Of a stretch of DNA of 64,000 bases, positions 51,186 to 59,796 are shown piece by piece. Positions within the stretch are counted from its first letter, which is position 1. Every line of letters begins with the position of its first letter. The DNA comes from an uncultured Collinsella sp. (GTDB lineage: Bacteria > Actinomycetota > Coriobacteriia > Coriobacteriales > Coriobacteriaceae), in NCBI GenBank assembly GCA_900541205.1, contig UQIV01000003.1, positions 1 through 64,000 of the forward strand. Direction: 5' to 3'. The translations under genes were made by a program, and so were the position numbers. The notes below the pieces were generated by a model, which did not search any database, was not told the origin of the DNA, and saw only the letters and a program-made list of their open reading frames with translations.

Positions 51186-52580
51186 ATGTGCAATGTTTCG
51201 CTCAACGGTACGCAACCGTCCGATGCGTCCCTGCGCGTCCTGCGCGCGCTTGAGGCGGCTGGTCTTGAGGCTTGGTACGTGGGCGGTTGGGTGCGCGACG
51301 TCCTGATGGGGCGCCCTAGCCACGATGTTGATATGTGCTGTAGCGGCCTGTGGCAGGAGTCCAAAGCAGCGCTCGAGGCCGCCGGCATCGCGGTTGTGGA
51401 GTCGGGCATTAAATTTGGCGGAATCACGGCTATTTCCGATGGCGAGCGTATCGAGGTCACCACGTACCGTCTGGATGGCTTTTACACCGATGGTCGCCAT
51501 CCCCAGAGTGTCGAGCGTGCCGCCTCGCTCGAGGACGATTTGGCGCGCCGCGACTTTACCGTCAACTCCATGGCCTGGCATCCCGAGCGCGGGCTTGTCG
51601 ACCGCTACGACGGCCAGGGTGACTTGGAGCGCAAGCTGATTCGCGCTGTCGGCGATCCCAAGCGTCGCTTTAACGAGGACGCCCTGCGCATGCTGCGCGC
51701 GGTGCGCTTTGCCTGCCGCCTGGACTTTATGATTGAGCCCGAGACCAAGCGTGCGCTTGCCGAGTGCGCGCCGCTGCTCGATGCCGTGGCGCGCGAGCGT
51801 GTGGGTATTGAGCTCGAGGGCATTCTTTCGACCGGTCATGGGGGAGACGCGATGCTTCGCTATCCCGAGCTCATCTGTGCTGCTGTGCCCGAGTTGGCAG
51901 CGGGCCGCGGGTTTGATCAACGAAGTGTCTATCATGCGTTTAACGTCTACGAGCATATCGCTCGTGTTCTGACGGTGGCAGGGGAGCTGGCGCTGTGCGA
52001 CGGCGTCGCGCCCTCGTCGAGTCTTATGTGGGCGGCGTTTTTGCACGATGTGTCCAAACCCGAGTGCTTTACGGTCGATCACGCCGGCAGCGGACACTTC
52101 TACGGTCATCCAGAGCTCGGCGCCAAGAAAGCGCGCGTCATTATGGATCGCCTGGCGCTCTCGCACGATCTGGTGCGCGACGTGTGCCTGCTCATCAAAT
52201 ATCACGACAAGCCTCTGCGCCCCGAGCGCTCCTGCCTGCTCAATATGATGCGCGCGCTTTCGGGCGAGGGCGTCGACACGGCCCGCCTGATTGACGAGCT
52301 CATGGACCTCAAGCGTGCCGACACACTTGGCAAGGCCCCGTCGTGCTTCTATTACGTCGAGACGATTGAGGAGATGCGCGCGCTGGCGCACGAGCTGCTG
52401 AAGGCGGGGGAGCCCTATACACTCAGGATGCTCGCCATCAATGGCGGCGACTTGATTCGCGCCGGTGTGAAGCCGGGGCCTGAGCTAGGCCAGCTACTCA
52501 ACGCCGCCCTCGACGCTGTGATCGAAGACAACATCCCCAACGAGCGCGAAGCTCTTTTGGTCCATCTCAACTTGAATTAG
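51186..52580 (+). CDS. cca: CCA-adding/HD-domain tRNA nucleotidyltransferase
   Basis: Adds or repairs the 3' CCA of tRNAs, 464 aa. The class II nucleotidyltransferase head has YVGGWVRDVLMGRPSHDVDM with the GG and DxD motifs, RRDFTVNSMAW, and EDALRMLRAVRFACRL. A C-terminal HD phosphohydrolase-type domain follows (HDVSKPECF, IKYHDKPL). ATG 51186 follows CAGGAGG. A longer frame from 51108 lacks a site. Both tRNA genes downstream already encode CCA, so the enzyme would serve repair or other tRNAs. Confidence 0.93.
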   Translation: MCNVSLNGTQPSDASLRVLRALEAAGLEAWYVGGWVRDVLMGRPSHDVDMCCSGLWQESKAALEAAGIAVVESGIKFGGITAISDGERIEVTTYRLDGFYTDGRHPQSVERAASLEDDLARRDFTVNSMAWHPERGLVDRYDGQGDLERKLIRAVGDPKRRFNEDALRMLRAVRFACRLDFMIEPETKRALAECAPLLDAVARERVGIELEGILSTGHGGDAMLRYPELICAAVPELAAGRGFDQRSVYHAFNVYEHIARVLTVAGELALCDGVAPSSSLMWAAFLHDVSKPECFTVDHAGSGHFYGHPELGAKKARVIMDRLALSHDLVRDVCLLIKYHDKPLRPERSCLLNMMRALSGEGVDTARLIDELMDLKRADTLGKAPSCFYYVETIEEMRALAHELLKAGEPYTLRMLAINGGDLIRAGVKPGPELGQLLNAALDAVIEDNIPNEREALLVHLNLN

Positions 52581-52643
52581 CTACCCTGTTACCTGCGTGT
52601 TCCATAACCTGCCGACAATTTTTCGGCAATTTGGAATTTCTTC

Positions 52644-52672
52644 TTGCGCTGACGTTTTTTGTCCCGTATTAT
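52644..52672 (+). promoter_or_regulatory. Promoter of tRNA-Glu genes
   Basis: TTGCGC (52644-52649), 17-base spacer, TATTAT (52667-52672), followed after about 35 bases by the first tRNA. Good sigma-70 match, and a weak hairpin (GCCGA/TCGGC, about 52612-52627) ends cca before it. Confidence 0.65.
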
Positions 52673-52706
52673 ATTTCCTCGCAGCACGGCAGTGCAGATG
52701 TCATAT

Positions 52707-52783
52707 GGCCCGTTCGTCTAGCGGTTTAGGACGCCGCCCTCTCAAGGAGGAGATCACCAGTTCGAATCTGGTACGGGCTACCA
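52707..52783 (+). tRNA. tRNA-Glu (CTC), anticodon-stem mismatch
   Basis: 77 bases including encoded CCA. Acceptor GGCCCGT / ACGGGCT (first pair G-U), D arm GTCT...GGAC, anticodon stem CCGCC / GGAGG with loop CTCTCAA (anticodon CTC), T arm ACCAG-TTCGAAT-CTGGT. The middle anticodon-stem pair is G-A (52736 with 52748) instead of the G-C of the second copy, so folding or decoding may be impaired. Confidence 0.93.
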
Positions 52784-52805
52784 CTTCTTTTCTGCTGAGG
52801 CTTTT

Positions 52806-52882
52806 GGCCCGTTCGTCTAGCGGTTTAGGACGCCGCCCTCTCAAGGCGGAGATCACCAGTTCGAATCTGGTACGGGCTACCA
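52806..52882 (+). tRNA. tRNA-Glu (CTC)
   Basis: 77 bases with encoded CCA. Identical to the copy 99 bases upstream except for an intact anticodon stem CCGCC / GGCGG. All stems pair as expected and the anticodon is CTC, reading GAG. The tandem copies share one promoter and one terminator. Confidence 0.96.
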
Positions 52883-52892
52883 CGCATCTGAT

Positions 52893-52925
52893 ACCCGGTC
52901 TTCTCATGGAAGATCGGGTTTTTTA
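52893..52925 (+). terminator. Terminator of the tRNA unit
   Basis: ACCCGGTCTTC / GAAGATCGGGT, 11 pairs including one G-T, with a 5-base loop and a run of T. Confidence 0.85.
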
Positions 52926-53032
52926 TTTTCAAACAACCGTCTGCAATTCCCGTTTGAACCAGAGCTTTGCGTTCTGTCTATGGTCCTTGCGGGTACAATA
53001 TCCAAGATATTTTGACTGTTAGAAGGAGTCTC

Positions 53033-54340
53033 ATGACGGAGTCCTCTCAGCATACGTCTAAGCCCCAGGTCGAGGTTGAGGCCTCGGGCGGAGATGACAA
53101 TAAGAGCGCACGCCGCGGCGCCATCTTTATCGGCGTCGTGCTGGTGGGTTATATCGTCTATCTGGTGGTAACCGGGCAGATGGGGCAGTTCTGGGCCGCT
53201 ATGTCGAGCGTCCAGGCGTCATGGCTCGTTGTCGCGTGTCTCTGCATGTTCATGTATCTGTTCTTTGGCATTGTGGCCTATGCGATCGCCGTCTGGCTCG
53301 ACCCATATTCACCCGTCGGCATCCGCGACCTGATCTCGGTCGAGGCGAGTGGCATCTTCTTTGGCAACCTCACACCTATGATGATGGGCTCGACTCCCGC
53401 CCAGATCTACCGCCTGACCAAGGCGGGCCAAAATGTCGGCGAGGCCGGAGCCACGCAGTTCACGCGCTTTATCGTGTATCAGTTTGGCCTCGTTGCCTGG
53501 GGCGCTATCCTACTGCTTGCTCGCATGCCGTTTTTTGCCGAGCGCTATGGTGACATGACGCTGCTGTGCGTCTTTAGCTTTGGTGGGCACTGCTGTATCT
53601 TGCTTGGCATCTTCGCCGTCGCGCTCATGCCTAAGACCGTCACGCGCGTCGCCCATTGCATCATCAATTGGCTCGAGCGTATAGGCGTCTCGGCCACTAA
53701 GATCGAAGGATGGCGCACGTTTGTCGACGGCGAGATCTACTCCTTCTCCGAGAAGTTCAAGCTTTCGGCCGGACATTTTTCTTCCATGCTGCTCACCGTG
53801 TTTATCACCATGCTGCAGCTCGCGTTTTTCTATCTGGTTCCGTATTTCCTGATGCTTGCCTTTGGCCACCACGAGGTCGACTTTTTCTCGGTCATGGCTG
53901 CGAGCGCCTTTGTCCAGCTGCTGAGCTCTGCGGTTCCCTTGCCCGGCGGAACTGGTGGCGCTGAGGGCGGCTTTGCATTGTTCTTGGGTCATTTCTTTGG
54001 GTCGGCTTCGACCGCCGGCTATCTTCTGTGGCGCCTCATCACGTTTATTGCGCCTACCATTTTGGCTGCGCCCCTGCTGGGCCTTAAGAGCGCCCACAAC
54101 GAGAGCATCCATGCGCGCTGGGATCGCGTGATGCGCAAGCTCGGCCGCACGCCTCAGACGCCCTCTGCGCCCACTAAGCCGCACCCCACGAATGCTGTTA
54201 CCGTTGATCCCAAGAAGCACGCTCAGAAGGCTTCTGGGACCGCTAAGCCGGCTCATAAAGCCTATGTGCGCCAGACGGGCGACGGTATTCGCGTATCTCC
54301 GTCGGCGCTCAATAAGAAGAAGCACCCTAAGTCGCAGTAG
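53033..54340 (+). CDS. UPF0104/LPG-synthase-TM family membrane protein
   Basis: A 435-aa polytopic protein of the lysylphosphatidylglycerol synthase transmembrane (UPF0104/AglD-MprF flippase-like) family, with eight or so hydrophobic segments. The family hallmarks NLTPMMMGSTPAQIYRL (about 115-131) and LSSAVPLPGGTGGAEGGFALFLGHF (about 299-323) are present. The aminoacyl-transfer domain of MprF is absent. The C-terminal 70 residues are a Lys/Pro/Ala-rich cytoplasmic tail. ATG 53033 follows AGAAGGAG. A lipid flippase or envelope role is likely, but the substrate is unknown. Confidence 0.88.
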   Translation: MTESSQHTSKPQVEVEASGGDDNKSARRGAIFIGVVLVGYIVYLVVTGQMGQFWAAMSSVQASWLVVACLCMFMYLFFGIVAYAIAVWLDPYSPVGIRDLISVEASGIFFGNLTPMMMGSTPAQIYRLTKAGQNVGEAGATQFTRFIVYQFGLVAWGAILLLARMPFFAERYGDMTLLCVFSFGGHCCILLGIFAVALMPKTVTRVAHCIINWLERIGVSATKIEGWRTFVDGEIYSFSEKFKLSAGHFSSMLLTVFITMLQLAFFYLVPYFLMLAFGHHEVDFFSVMAASAFVQLLSSAVPLPGGTGGAEGGFALFLGHFFGSASTAGYLLWRLITFIAPTILAAPLLGLKSAHNESIHARWDRVMRKLGRTPQTPSAPTKPHPTNAVTVDPKKHAQKASGTAKPAHKAYVRQTGDGIRVSPSALNKKKHPKSQ

Positions 54341-54456
54341 GGCAGTCGTGCGTTCTTCATGATGCGGGGCATATTCGTGCTGTATGGGGGATAATCCTCT
54401 TACGTAGATTATCTCTCATCTGTTGATGAATGCCCGCATATCGAAGGGACACGCCC

Positions 54457-55068
54457 ATGGCCACCAGTAAACCGCGTATTGATCGCCGCATCGTTCGCAG
54501 CCGCAATGCCATCCTTTCCGCGTTCGAGCGTCTGCTTATGGAAAAGCCGCTGGCAGACATTACGGTGAGTGCCATCGCACGCGAGGCCAATGTCGACCGC
54601 AAAACCTTCTACGTGCACTTTGGCACGGTTGACGGCCTGCTCGATGCCATTGCCGTCGATGTGGTGGAGATGATTGTCGACTCGGTCGAGAAAACGCTTG
54701 CTTCCATGGACGGCGACACTAACGAGCGCGCCCTGGGCGCGGCGGCGACCTTCTTTAAAACCGTTAACGAGGCACTGTGCAACAACCTCGTGCTCAATCG
54801 TCAGCTGATCGAGAACATTCCGCTCGATGATTTTATGGCTCGTCTTCGTGCACCGCTCGAGCACGAGATTGCCGAGCGCGATCTGCTGCCCCAAGGTCTC
54901 AAGGACGAGATGTTCGATTACTATCTGGCGTTTTTGCTGTCAGGCATTATCGGTATCTATCGCACGTGGGCACTGTCTGACGGATCGGTTCCTATCGAGC
55001 GTGTGTCGGAGGTCGCCAACGATCTGACTCTCAATGGTCTGTCGAGTCTGGAATCTCGCTTGGATTAG
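54457..55068 (+). CDS. TetR family transcriptional regulator
   Basis: A 203-aa TetR-type regulator. Helix-turn-helix at about residues 28-50 (DITVSAIAREANVDRKTFYVHFGTVDGLL is the diagnostic run, positions 28-56), followed by an all-helical ligand domain with the tetR_C-like IIGIYRTWALSDGS. The start is ATG 54457 after GAAGGGA, with an upstream ATG at 54430 less likely. No divergent partner gene exists. The upstream UPF0104 gene may be its target. It is the last gene before the IS remnant. Confidence 0.85.
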   Translation: MATSKPRIDRRIVRSRNAILSAFERLLMEKPLADITVSAIAREANVDRKTFYVHFGTVDGLLDAIAVDVVEMIVDSVEKTLASMDGDTNERALGAAATFFKTVNEALCNNLVLNRQLIENIPLDDFMARLRAPLEHEIAERDLLPQGLKDEMFDYYLAFLLSGIIGIYRTWALSDGSVPIERVSEVANDLTLNGLSSLESRLD

Positions 55069-55070
55069 GC

Positions 55071-55163
55071 CTAGTTGGGCTCGTCGACGTGGAAATTCCT
55101 GTTCACGAGGTTCTCCGGCGCCTTGGAGACCTCGCCGGCGTAGGAGCTGTAGCCAGAGGATCC
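55071..55163 (-). pseudogene. IS3-family transposase remnant
   Basis: On the minus strand 30 open codons read GSSGYSSYAGEVSKAPENLV followed by NRNFHVDEPN and a stop. This closely matches the segment just before the first catalytic Asp in IS3-family OrfB transposases (typically YSSYxGEISxAPxNLVNRxF). It lacks a start, ends at TAG and is bounded upstream by TAA. Both ends of the gene are lost. AAAGTCCAGTTTA at 55171-55183 may be part of an IS end. It marks the junction between core chromosome and the cobalamin island. Confidence 0.75.
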
Positions 55164-55180
55164 TTAAAAGAAAGTCCAGT

Positions 55181-56497
55181 TTATCCTTCCCACTCCAATT
55201 GAGAATCCTCCGATGCGCCTTCGCACGCTTGCATGACCTCGATACCATGCGAGCGTGCGAAGGCGATGAGCTCTGCGTTGCGGGCGTTTATGGTGCCGAA
55301 GGCGGCGGGGCACACGATAAGGCGCGCGCAGTGGACGAGGAGCTCTTTGGCGCGGGCTATGGTTTTATCCCCGATCGGTTCGAAGGCGCGCTCGGCCACG
55401 CATTTCGTCGCCAGGTCGCGCGCGAGCTCGCAGTCGATGTCCCCTTCGTGCAGAACGCCCGCGTAGAACGCCTTGCCCTGCCGGATGAGCTGGCGAAACA
55501 CAGCCGACCCCGTACCTGCTCCGGCGATGACGAACGTGTGCGCATCGCCGTGCGGGCGCCCAATTTCCACGCTGCCGAAGCGCTCGTTGAAGGTGCCATG
55601 TTGAAGGCCGTAGAGCTTGCCAATCGTCTCGCGCGTGAATATGTCCTCGGGTGCGCCGGCGCGGAAGACCCGGCCGTCCTTCACGCAAATCACCTTGTCG
55701 GCGCTTTTCTGCGCGAGCTCGAGTTCGTGGATGGACATGATGACAGCCACATTCCGCGATTTCGCAAGGTGGCGAAGTATTCGCAGCAGGTCGATTTGGT
55801 AGCGGATATCGAGATACGACGTGGGCTCGTCGAGCACGAGCACACGCGGATCCTGCGCGATGGCGCGTGCGAGCATGACGCGCTGGCGTTGCCCGTCGCT
55901 TATCTGCATGAAGTCGCGCTCGGCGAGCTCTTCCACATGTGCGGTTTTCATGGCCTCATCGACCCGAGTATGGTCGTCGGGCGAGAGTGTGCCCATTCGC
56001 CCGGTGTAGGGATGCCTTCCCGCCTCTACGATATCGCGGCAGGTGAGGAGCTCGGTCCGGGGGCGATCCGTCAGCATAACGGCAAGGTTCCTTGCGAACT
56101 CCGCCGTCTTCCATCGGGAAATCTCCCGCCCGTCGAGCTCGACCGCGCCGGCAAGCGGTGCCAGATGGCGTGTGATGGTTTTCAAGATGGTCGACTTGCC
56201 CGAGCCGTTCGGCCCGATGAGCGCCACGACGTCGCCCGCGTGAACCTCCAGATCGACGCCTTCGACTACGACCTTCTTCTCGTAGCCCGCCGACAGGTCG
56301 CTTATGCGGAAAAGCGGCGCTCCATCAGTCTGCGTTTCGACCGGGGTTTCGAGGTTCGGCTCCGCTCGGAGGAGGCGTTCCGCGCGTAGTTCCGCACGAG
56401 CCGAAAGTGCCTTCTGGCGCTTTCGTGCGAGCTCAGGACTGTCTAAGCATGGAATGTCCCCTCTGAGCGTTTTGGGCCGCGGCACGAATTCCCCCAT
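55181..56497 (-). CDS. FecE-type ABC transporter ATPase, extra C-domain
   Basis: ATP-binding subunit of an iron-siderophore/corrinoid-type importer, 438 aa, much longer than the usual 260. A poorly conserved N-terminal extension (1-60) precedes the ABC domain with Walker A GPNGSGKST (95-103), signature ISDGQRQRV (variant of LSGGQ, with Asp), Walker B VLVLDEPTSYLD and the His switch MSIHE. After about residue 315 there is an additional 120-residue alpha/beta domain (VIAGAGTGSAVFRQL, VVCPAAFGT-like) that may bind a nucleotide or sugar ligand. The start ATG follows directly the permease stop. It is the last gene of the riboswitch operon. Confidence 0.88.
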   Translation of the reverse strand: MGEFVPRPKTLRGDIPCLDSPELARKRQKALSARAELRAERLLRAEPNLETPVETQTDGAPLFRISDLSAGYEKKVVVEGVDLEVHAGDVVALIGPNGSGKSTILKTITRHLAPLAGAVELDGREISRWKTAEFARNLAVMLTDRPRTELLTCRDIVEAGRHPYTGRMGTLSPDDHTRVDEAMKTAHVEELAERDFMQISDGQRQRVMLARAIAQDPRVLVLDEPTSYLDIRYQIDLLRILRHLAKSRNVAVIMSIHELELAQKSADKVICVKDGRVFRAGAPEDIFTRETIGKLYGLQHGTFNERFGSVEIGRPHGDAHTFVIAGAGTGSAVFRQLIRQGKAFYAGVLHEGDIDCELARDLATKCVAERAFEPIGDKTIARAKELLVHCARLIVCPAAFGTINARNAELIAFARSHGIEVMQACEGASEDSQLEWEG

Positions 56498-57538
56498 CTA
56501 CCTCACCCGCTTCTTCAACATGAGCGCTATAACCACCGGTGCGCCGAAGATAGCGGTGACGGCGCTGATGGAAAGCTCGACGGGAGAGAACAGCGTGCGC
56601 GCGATCAAATCGCAGCCCGCGCAGAAGATGGCGCCTCCCAAGAAGCACGCAGGAATCACGCGGATGGGCTTCGACGACTTCAGCGCCGACTTCACGAGAT
56701 GCGGAACCGCGATGCCTACGAACGACACCGGACCAGCGAACGCGGTCACGCAGGCGGAGAGCATGCTCGCTAGAAGGACGAGCACCACGCGGAAGCGTGC
56801 GACGTTCACGCCGACGCTTTTTGCGTAGGCTTCTCCCAGCTGGAAGGCGGAAAGGGGCTTCGATATCGCGAATACGCATGCGCTCACGGTGATCACCACG
56901 ACCGCGATGACCGCGACGTCGTCCCAGCTCGAACCCGAGAAGCTACCCAAAGACCAGTTGTGCAGGTTCACGATGGACTGGTCGTCGGCGAAGGCGATGA
57001 GGAAGTTCGTCGCCGCCGAGCAGATGTATCCCACCATGACGCCCGCCACGATGAGCATGGCCATGGAACTTATGCGGCGGGCGATGAGGAGCACGAAGCC
57101 GATGGTGATAAGCGAGCCCAGAAACGCTGCGGCCACCATGGCCGGCGAGGACATGGCCTGGTTCGCGCCCAGAAGTACGATCATCGTAAGCGCTACGACG
57201 AACTTTGCACCCGAGGAGACGCCCAAGATGAACGGGTCGGCGATGGGGTTGTTAAAAAACGTTTGCAGCAGGAACCCGGAGAGCGAAAGTGCCCCGCCGA
57301 GAAGCACGGCTGAAAGCACGCGCGGCAGGCGAATCTCCCAGATGACCTGGCTTTCCATGGAATTGGCCGCGCCGCCCGAAAGGATGCCGGGGATGTGGTC
57401 TGCGGGCACGAGCACGCTTCCGATGCACAGGTTGGCCCCGACGAGCACGATGAGGGCAACAGCGAGCAGCGCCGTCACGACGCGACACCGCGCGGCGCGC
57501 CCCGATTCGTCGTATGTCATGGAAAGTCGGCTTCTCAT
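56498..57538 (-). CDS. FecCD-type ABC transporter permease
   Basis: Membrane permease of the BtuC/FecCD family, 346 aa with about ten transmembrane helices. Characteristic segments are IRLPRVLSAVLLGGALSLSGFLLQTFFNNPIADPFILGVSSGA (about 69-111) and the cytoplasmic coupling region FVGIAVPHLVKSALKSSKPIRVIPACFLGGAIF (about 272-304). Start ATG 57538, four bases after the binding protein stop. A second ATG at 57520 is possible. It pairs with the downstream ATPase and the upstream lipoprotein. Substrate could be corrinoid, haem or siderophore. Location under a cobalamin riboswitch favours a cobalt or corrinoid compound. Confidence 0.92.
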   Translation of the reverse strand: MRSRLSMTYDESGRAARCRVVTALLAVALIVLVGANLCIGSVLVPADHIPGILSGGAANSMESQVIWEIRLPRVLSAVLLGGALSLSGFLLQTFFNNPIADPFILGVSSGAKFVVALTMIVLLGANQAMSSPAMVAAAFLGSLITIGFVLLIARRISSMAMLIVAGVMVGYICSAATNFLIAFADDQSIVNLHNWSLGSFSGSSWDDVAVIAVVVITVSACVFAISKPLSAFQLGEAYAKSVGVNVARFRVVLVLLASMLSACVTAFAGPVSFVGIAVPHLVKSALKSSKPIRVIPACFLGGAIFCAGCDLIARTLFSPVELSISAVTAIFGAPVVIALMLKKRVR

Positions 57539-57542
57539 GGTG

Positions 57543-59114
57543 CTAGCCGAGCTTCCTCAGATAATGGAAGTCGCTCGCGTCATCGCCGGTGAACGCCCCG
57601 TGCAGCTCGTCGATAATGTCGGCGGTAGAAGTCATCTGCTGGTACATGTCGGCGCTTGTGACCCAGACGTTGCCGTTCTTCACGGCTTTGAACTGCGACA
57701 ATAGCGCGTTTTTGCCTACGAAGTCGTTCAAGGTGGCAACCGATTCGTCGATGGTGCCGTTGTAGACGATGATGTCGGCATCCTTCGCCATCGCGTAGAA
57801 GCGCTCCATTTCGAGCGTTACTGACGAACCTGACGTCGACGCCGTCTGCGCGTCATCGAGCGCGTAGTTGCCGCCTGCAAGCTCGATCATCTGCGCCACG
57901 TAGTCGCCCGCCCGCCGCGTGACGGCGGCCCCGTTCGAGTTAATGTAGAAATACGCCACGGTTTTACCTGACGACGCGAGCCCCGACGTTTGCTCGACGC
58001 GGGCCTTCTGCTCGTTGAACAGGTGCGCGGCCTCGTCTTCCTTGTCGAACAGGACGCCGAAAAGCTTAATCCACTCGACGCGCCCGAGTGCTTCGGGCTC
58101 GCTCGACGACTGTTCGGTGAGCACGACGAGACCGAGCTTCTGCAGCTTTTCCTTCACATCGGGCGTGTGGTTGATCATGGTGTTCTCGATGGCGAGCGTG
58201 CAGCCCGAGGCCGATATTCGCTCGTAGTCGGGCGCGCTGCACTTGCCGCCGTAGGCGATCGCCCCACTTTCGAGTGCGCTTTTGAAGCCCGCGACCGAGC
58301 AATCGTCGGCCTTCGTGCCCGACATGATGATATTGTCGTTCGCATCGAGCGCGTCGACCAGGCACATCGTCGCCGACGACACGAGGTACACCTTGTCGGC
58401 GGGGCGCCTTATGACCGCGATGTCGGAGCTCAACCCATCAGGTACCTTCGCATCTTGCGGCACCACGAGGAAGCGCTCCCCGTTCGAAATGCAGATAAGC
58501 CGCAGGCCGCCTTCGAACTCGTCGACAGTGAAGTGCTTGGCGTATTCAAGCTGAAGCGTCCCCGTCGGCTTCCAGCCGCAGCCCAAATCGGCGTTGTGGA
58601 AGTCGGCCGCGGCGCTTGAAGCCGTTCCCGCAGGGGAGCCGCCGCTTGCTTCGTCGCCCGATTTCTCCTTCATGGTGGATGAGTCGAAGCGGAGCGTGTA
58701 GTCGATGGTGTGCGGCGTCGACATGGCGACGGTCTCGGCCGACACGGCGATGTCCTCGTCGAGCGTGACGGGTATCTCGAACGTGGAGTTGCCGCCGTCG
58801 TTTACGGGCGCGTAGTCCACGCCGTTGACGGTCATTTTGTCGTAGTTCGAACTCGACCATGTGATGGTCGCGGTGTAGGTGTCGCCATCCTTCGCAATTG
58901 TGGTGGGTGAGGCGATGCTTGCGCGCCCTGACCCGCCGGAGAGCGAGACGCTCACAGTGTATTCCTGAGAGCCTGCCGTGCCACCGGTCGCGTTCGGGCT
59001 CGCACTGCACCCCGCGAAGGGAAGCGCGAGCAGGGCGACGAGAACGCAGGCGATCGCGCGCACCGCGATGCTGCGACGCTTCCTGCTTTCCCCCTTGGGA
59101 AGAATCGACCGCAT
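57543..59114 (-). CDS. ABC substrate-binding lipoprotein with NEAT-like domain
   Basis: A 523-aa lipoprotein. Signal peptide with lipobox LPFAGC (Cys36). Residues about 49-147 resemble the iron-transport-associated/NEAT-like domain of gut bacteria (YTVSVSLSGGSGRA, SSSNYDKMTVNGVDY, FEIPVTL, MSTPHTIDYTLRFDSS). A Ser/Ala/Gly linker (about 150-170) leads to a periplasmic-binding-protein fold of the BtuF/FepB kind (about 195-523) with IRRPADKVYLVSSATMCLVDAL and DADIIVYNGTIDES. Fusion of a haem/metal-binding module with a binding protein suggests direct hand-over of ligand to the permease. Start ATG 59114 lies 4 bases after the preceding stop. Confidence 0.82.
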   Translation of the reverse strand: MRSILPKGESRKRRSIAVRAIACVLVALLALPFAGCSASPNATGGTAGSQEYTVSVSLSGGSGRASIASPTTIAKDGDTYTATITWSSSNYDKMTVNGVDYAPVNDGGNSTFEIPVTLDEDIAVSAETVAMSTPHTIDYTLRFDSSTMKEKSGDEASGGSPAGTASSAAADFHNADLGCGWKPTGTLQLEYAKHFTVDEFEGGLRLICISNGERFLVVPQDAKVPDGLSSDIAVIRRPADKVYLVSSATMCLVDALDANDNIIMSGTKADDCSVAGFKSALESGAIAYGGKCSAPDYERISASGCTLAIENTMINHTPDVKEKLQKLGLVVLTEQSSSEPEALGRVEWIKLFGVLFDKEDEAAHLFNEQKARVEQTSGLASSGKTVAYFYINSNGAAVTRRAGDYVAQMIELAGGNYALDDAQTASTSGSSVTLEMERFYAMAKDADIIVYNGTIDESVATLNDFVGKNALLSQFKAVKNGNVWVTSADMYQQMTSTADIIDELHGAFTGDDASDFHYLRKLG

Positions 59115-59118
59115 GGCG

Positions 59119-59652
59119 TTACTTCAGTGCGTCGGCGCGCAGATCGACGCCGGCGGATTCGAACACGAGCGTGCGGTCGTACCACTGCTCTTTTCTAATA
59201 CTCCACGCGGCGCAGGCGGTGTCCTCGTCGAGCGCTTCAACGGGCACGTCGTAGGTGTACTTGCCTTCCGCGTTTTCCACATAGGGGATGAAGTCGGCCT
59301 CGCTCGCGGCGGCGGCCTCGTCGCCCGTGCCCATGAAGAGCTTGCCGTAGCCCGTGCCGGAAAGCGTCATCACGCAGTGCATGGAGCCGTTTTCCACGAT
59401 GAGCTGGGCGTCCACAATCCTGAACATGTTCGAGCTGGAATCTACGGTGATCGGATAGGTGCCGTCGGCCACCTTGTCGGCGGTGATGGGGGCAGCGCTT
59501 GCGTCCTCGGGCGCATCGGCCGCCTGTTCGGTTTTTTCCTGGGAATCGGCATCGCTTGCCTTTGCGCTGTCGATTGAATTTCCGCCGCAGCCGGCGAGCG
59601 AGAACGCGAAAAGCGCCGCCGACAGGGCGAAGGCGAGGGTTTTCTTCAACAT
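59119..59652 (-). CDS. Small NEAT-like lipoprotein
   Basis: A 177-aa secreted lipoprotein. Signal peptide ending in the lipobox LAGC (Cys21), an Asp/Glu/Ala-rich linker, then about 125 residues that look like the iron-transport-associated/NEAT-like family: VADGTYPITVDSSSNMFRIV, LIVENGSMHCVMTLSGTGYGKLFMGT (about 88-113), FIPYVENAEGKYTYDVPVEALD and AWSIRKEQWYDRTLVF. The ATG at 59652 follows AAAGGAACC. A longer frame is an artefact. It probably captures the ligand at the cell surface and passes it to the downstream binding protein. Ligand identity is unproven. Confidence 0.78.
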   Translation of the reverse strand: MLKKTLAFALSAALFAFSLAGCGGNSIDSAKASDADSQEKTEQAADAPEDASAAPITADKVADGTYPITVDSSSNMFRIVDAQLIVENGSMHCVMTLSGTGYGKLFMGTGDEAAAASEADFIPYVENAEGKYTYDVPVEALDEDTACAAWSIRKEQWYDRTLVFESAGVDLRADALK

Positions 59653-59715
59653 GGAGGGGTTCCTTTCAATCGCTTCGACCGCCCGCGCCGTGCGGTGGGC
59701 GGGCGGGATGCGAAT

Positions 59716-59760
59716 GCAACGGGCATGCGCCGTCAGTCGGGGAAGGCGCATGCCCGTTGC
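59716..59760. repeat. 16-bp-arm hairpin between cbiK and lipoprotein gene
   Basis: Perfect arms GCAACGGGCATGCGCC / GGCGCATGCCCGTTGC with a 13-base loop and no T-run, in the 144-base gap of the leftward operon. It may stabilise mRNA ends or attenuate expression, making cbiK more abundant than the transport genes. Confidence 0.65.
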
Positions 59761-59796
59761 ACGGGGACGCGACCGGCGCCCCCGTGCGCGGCGAGT

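Noticed and set aside
52707..52882. tRNA pair as an integration site for a mobile element
   Set aside because: No integrase gene and no partial tRNA repeat nearby. The second copy is a full gene with its own pairing and CCA.
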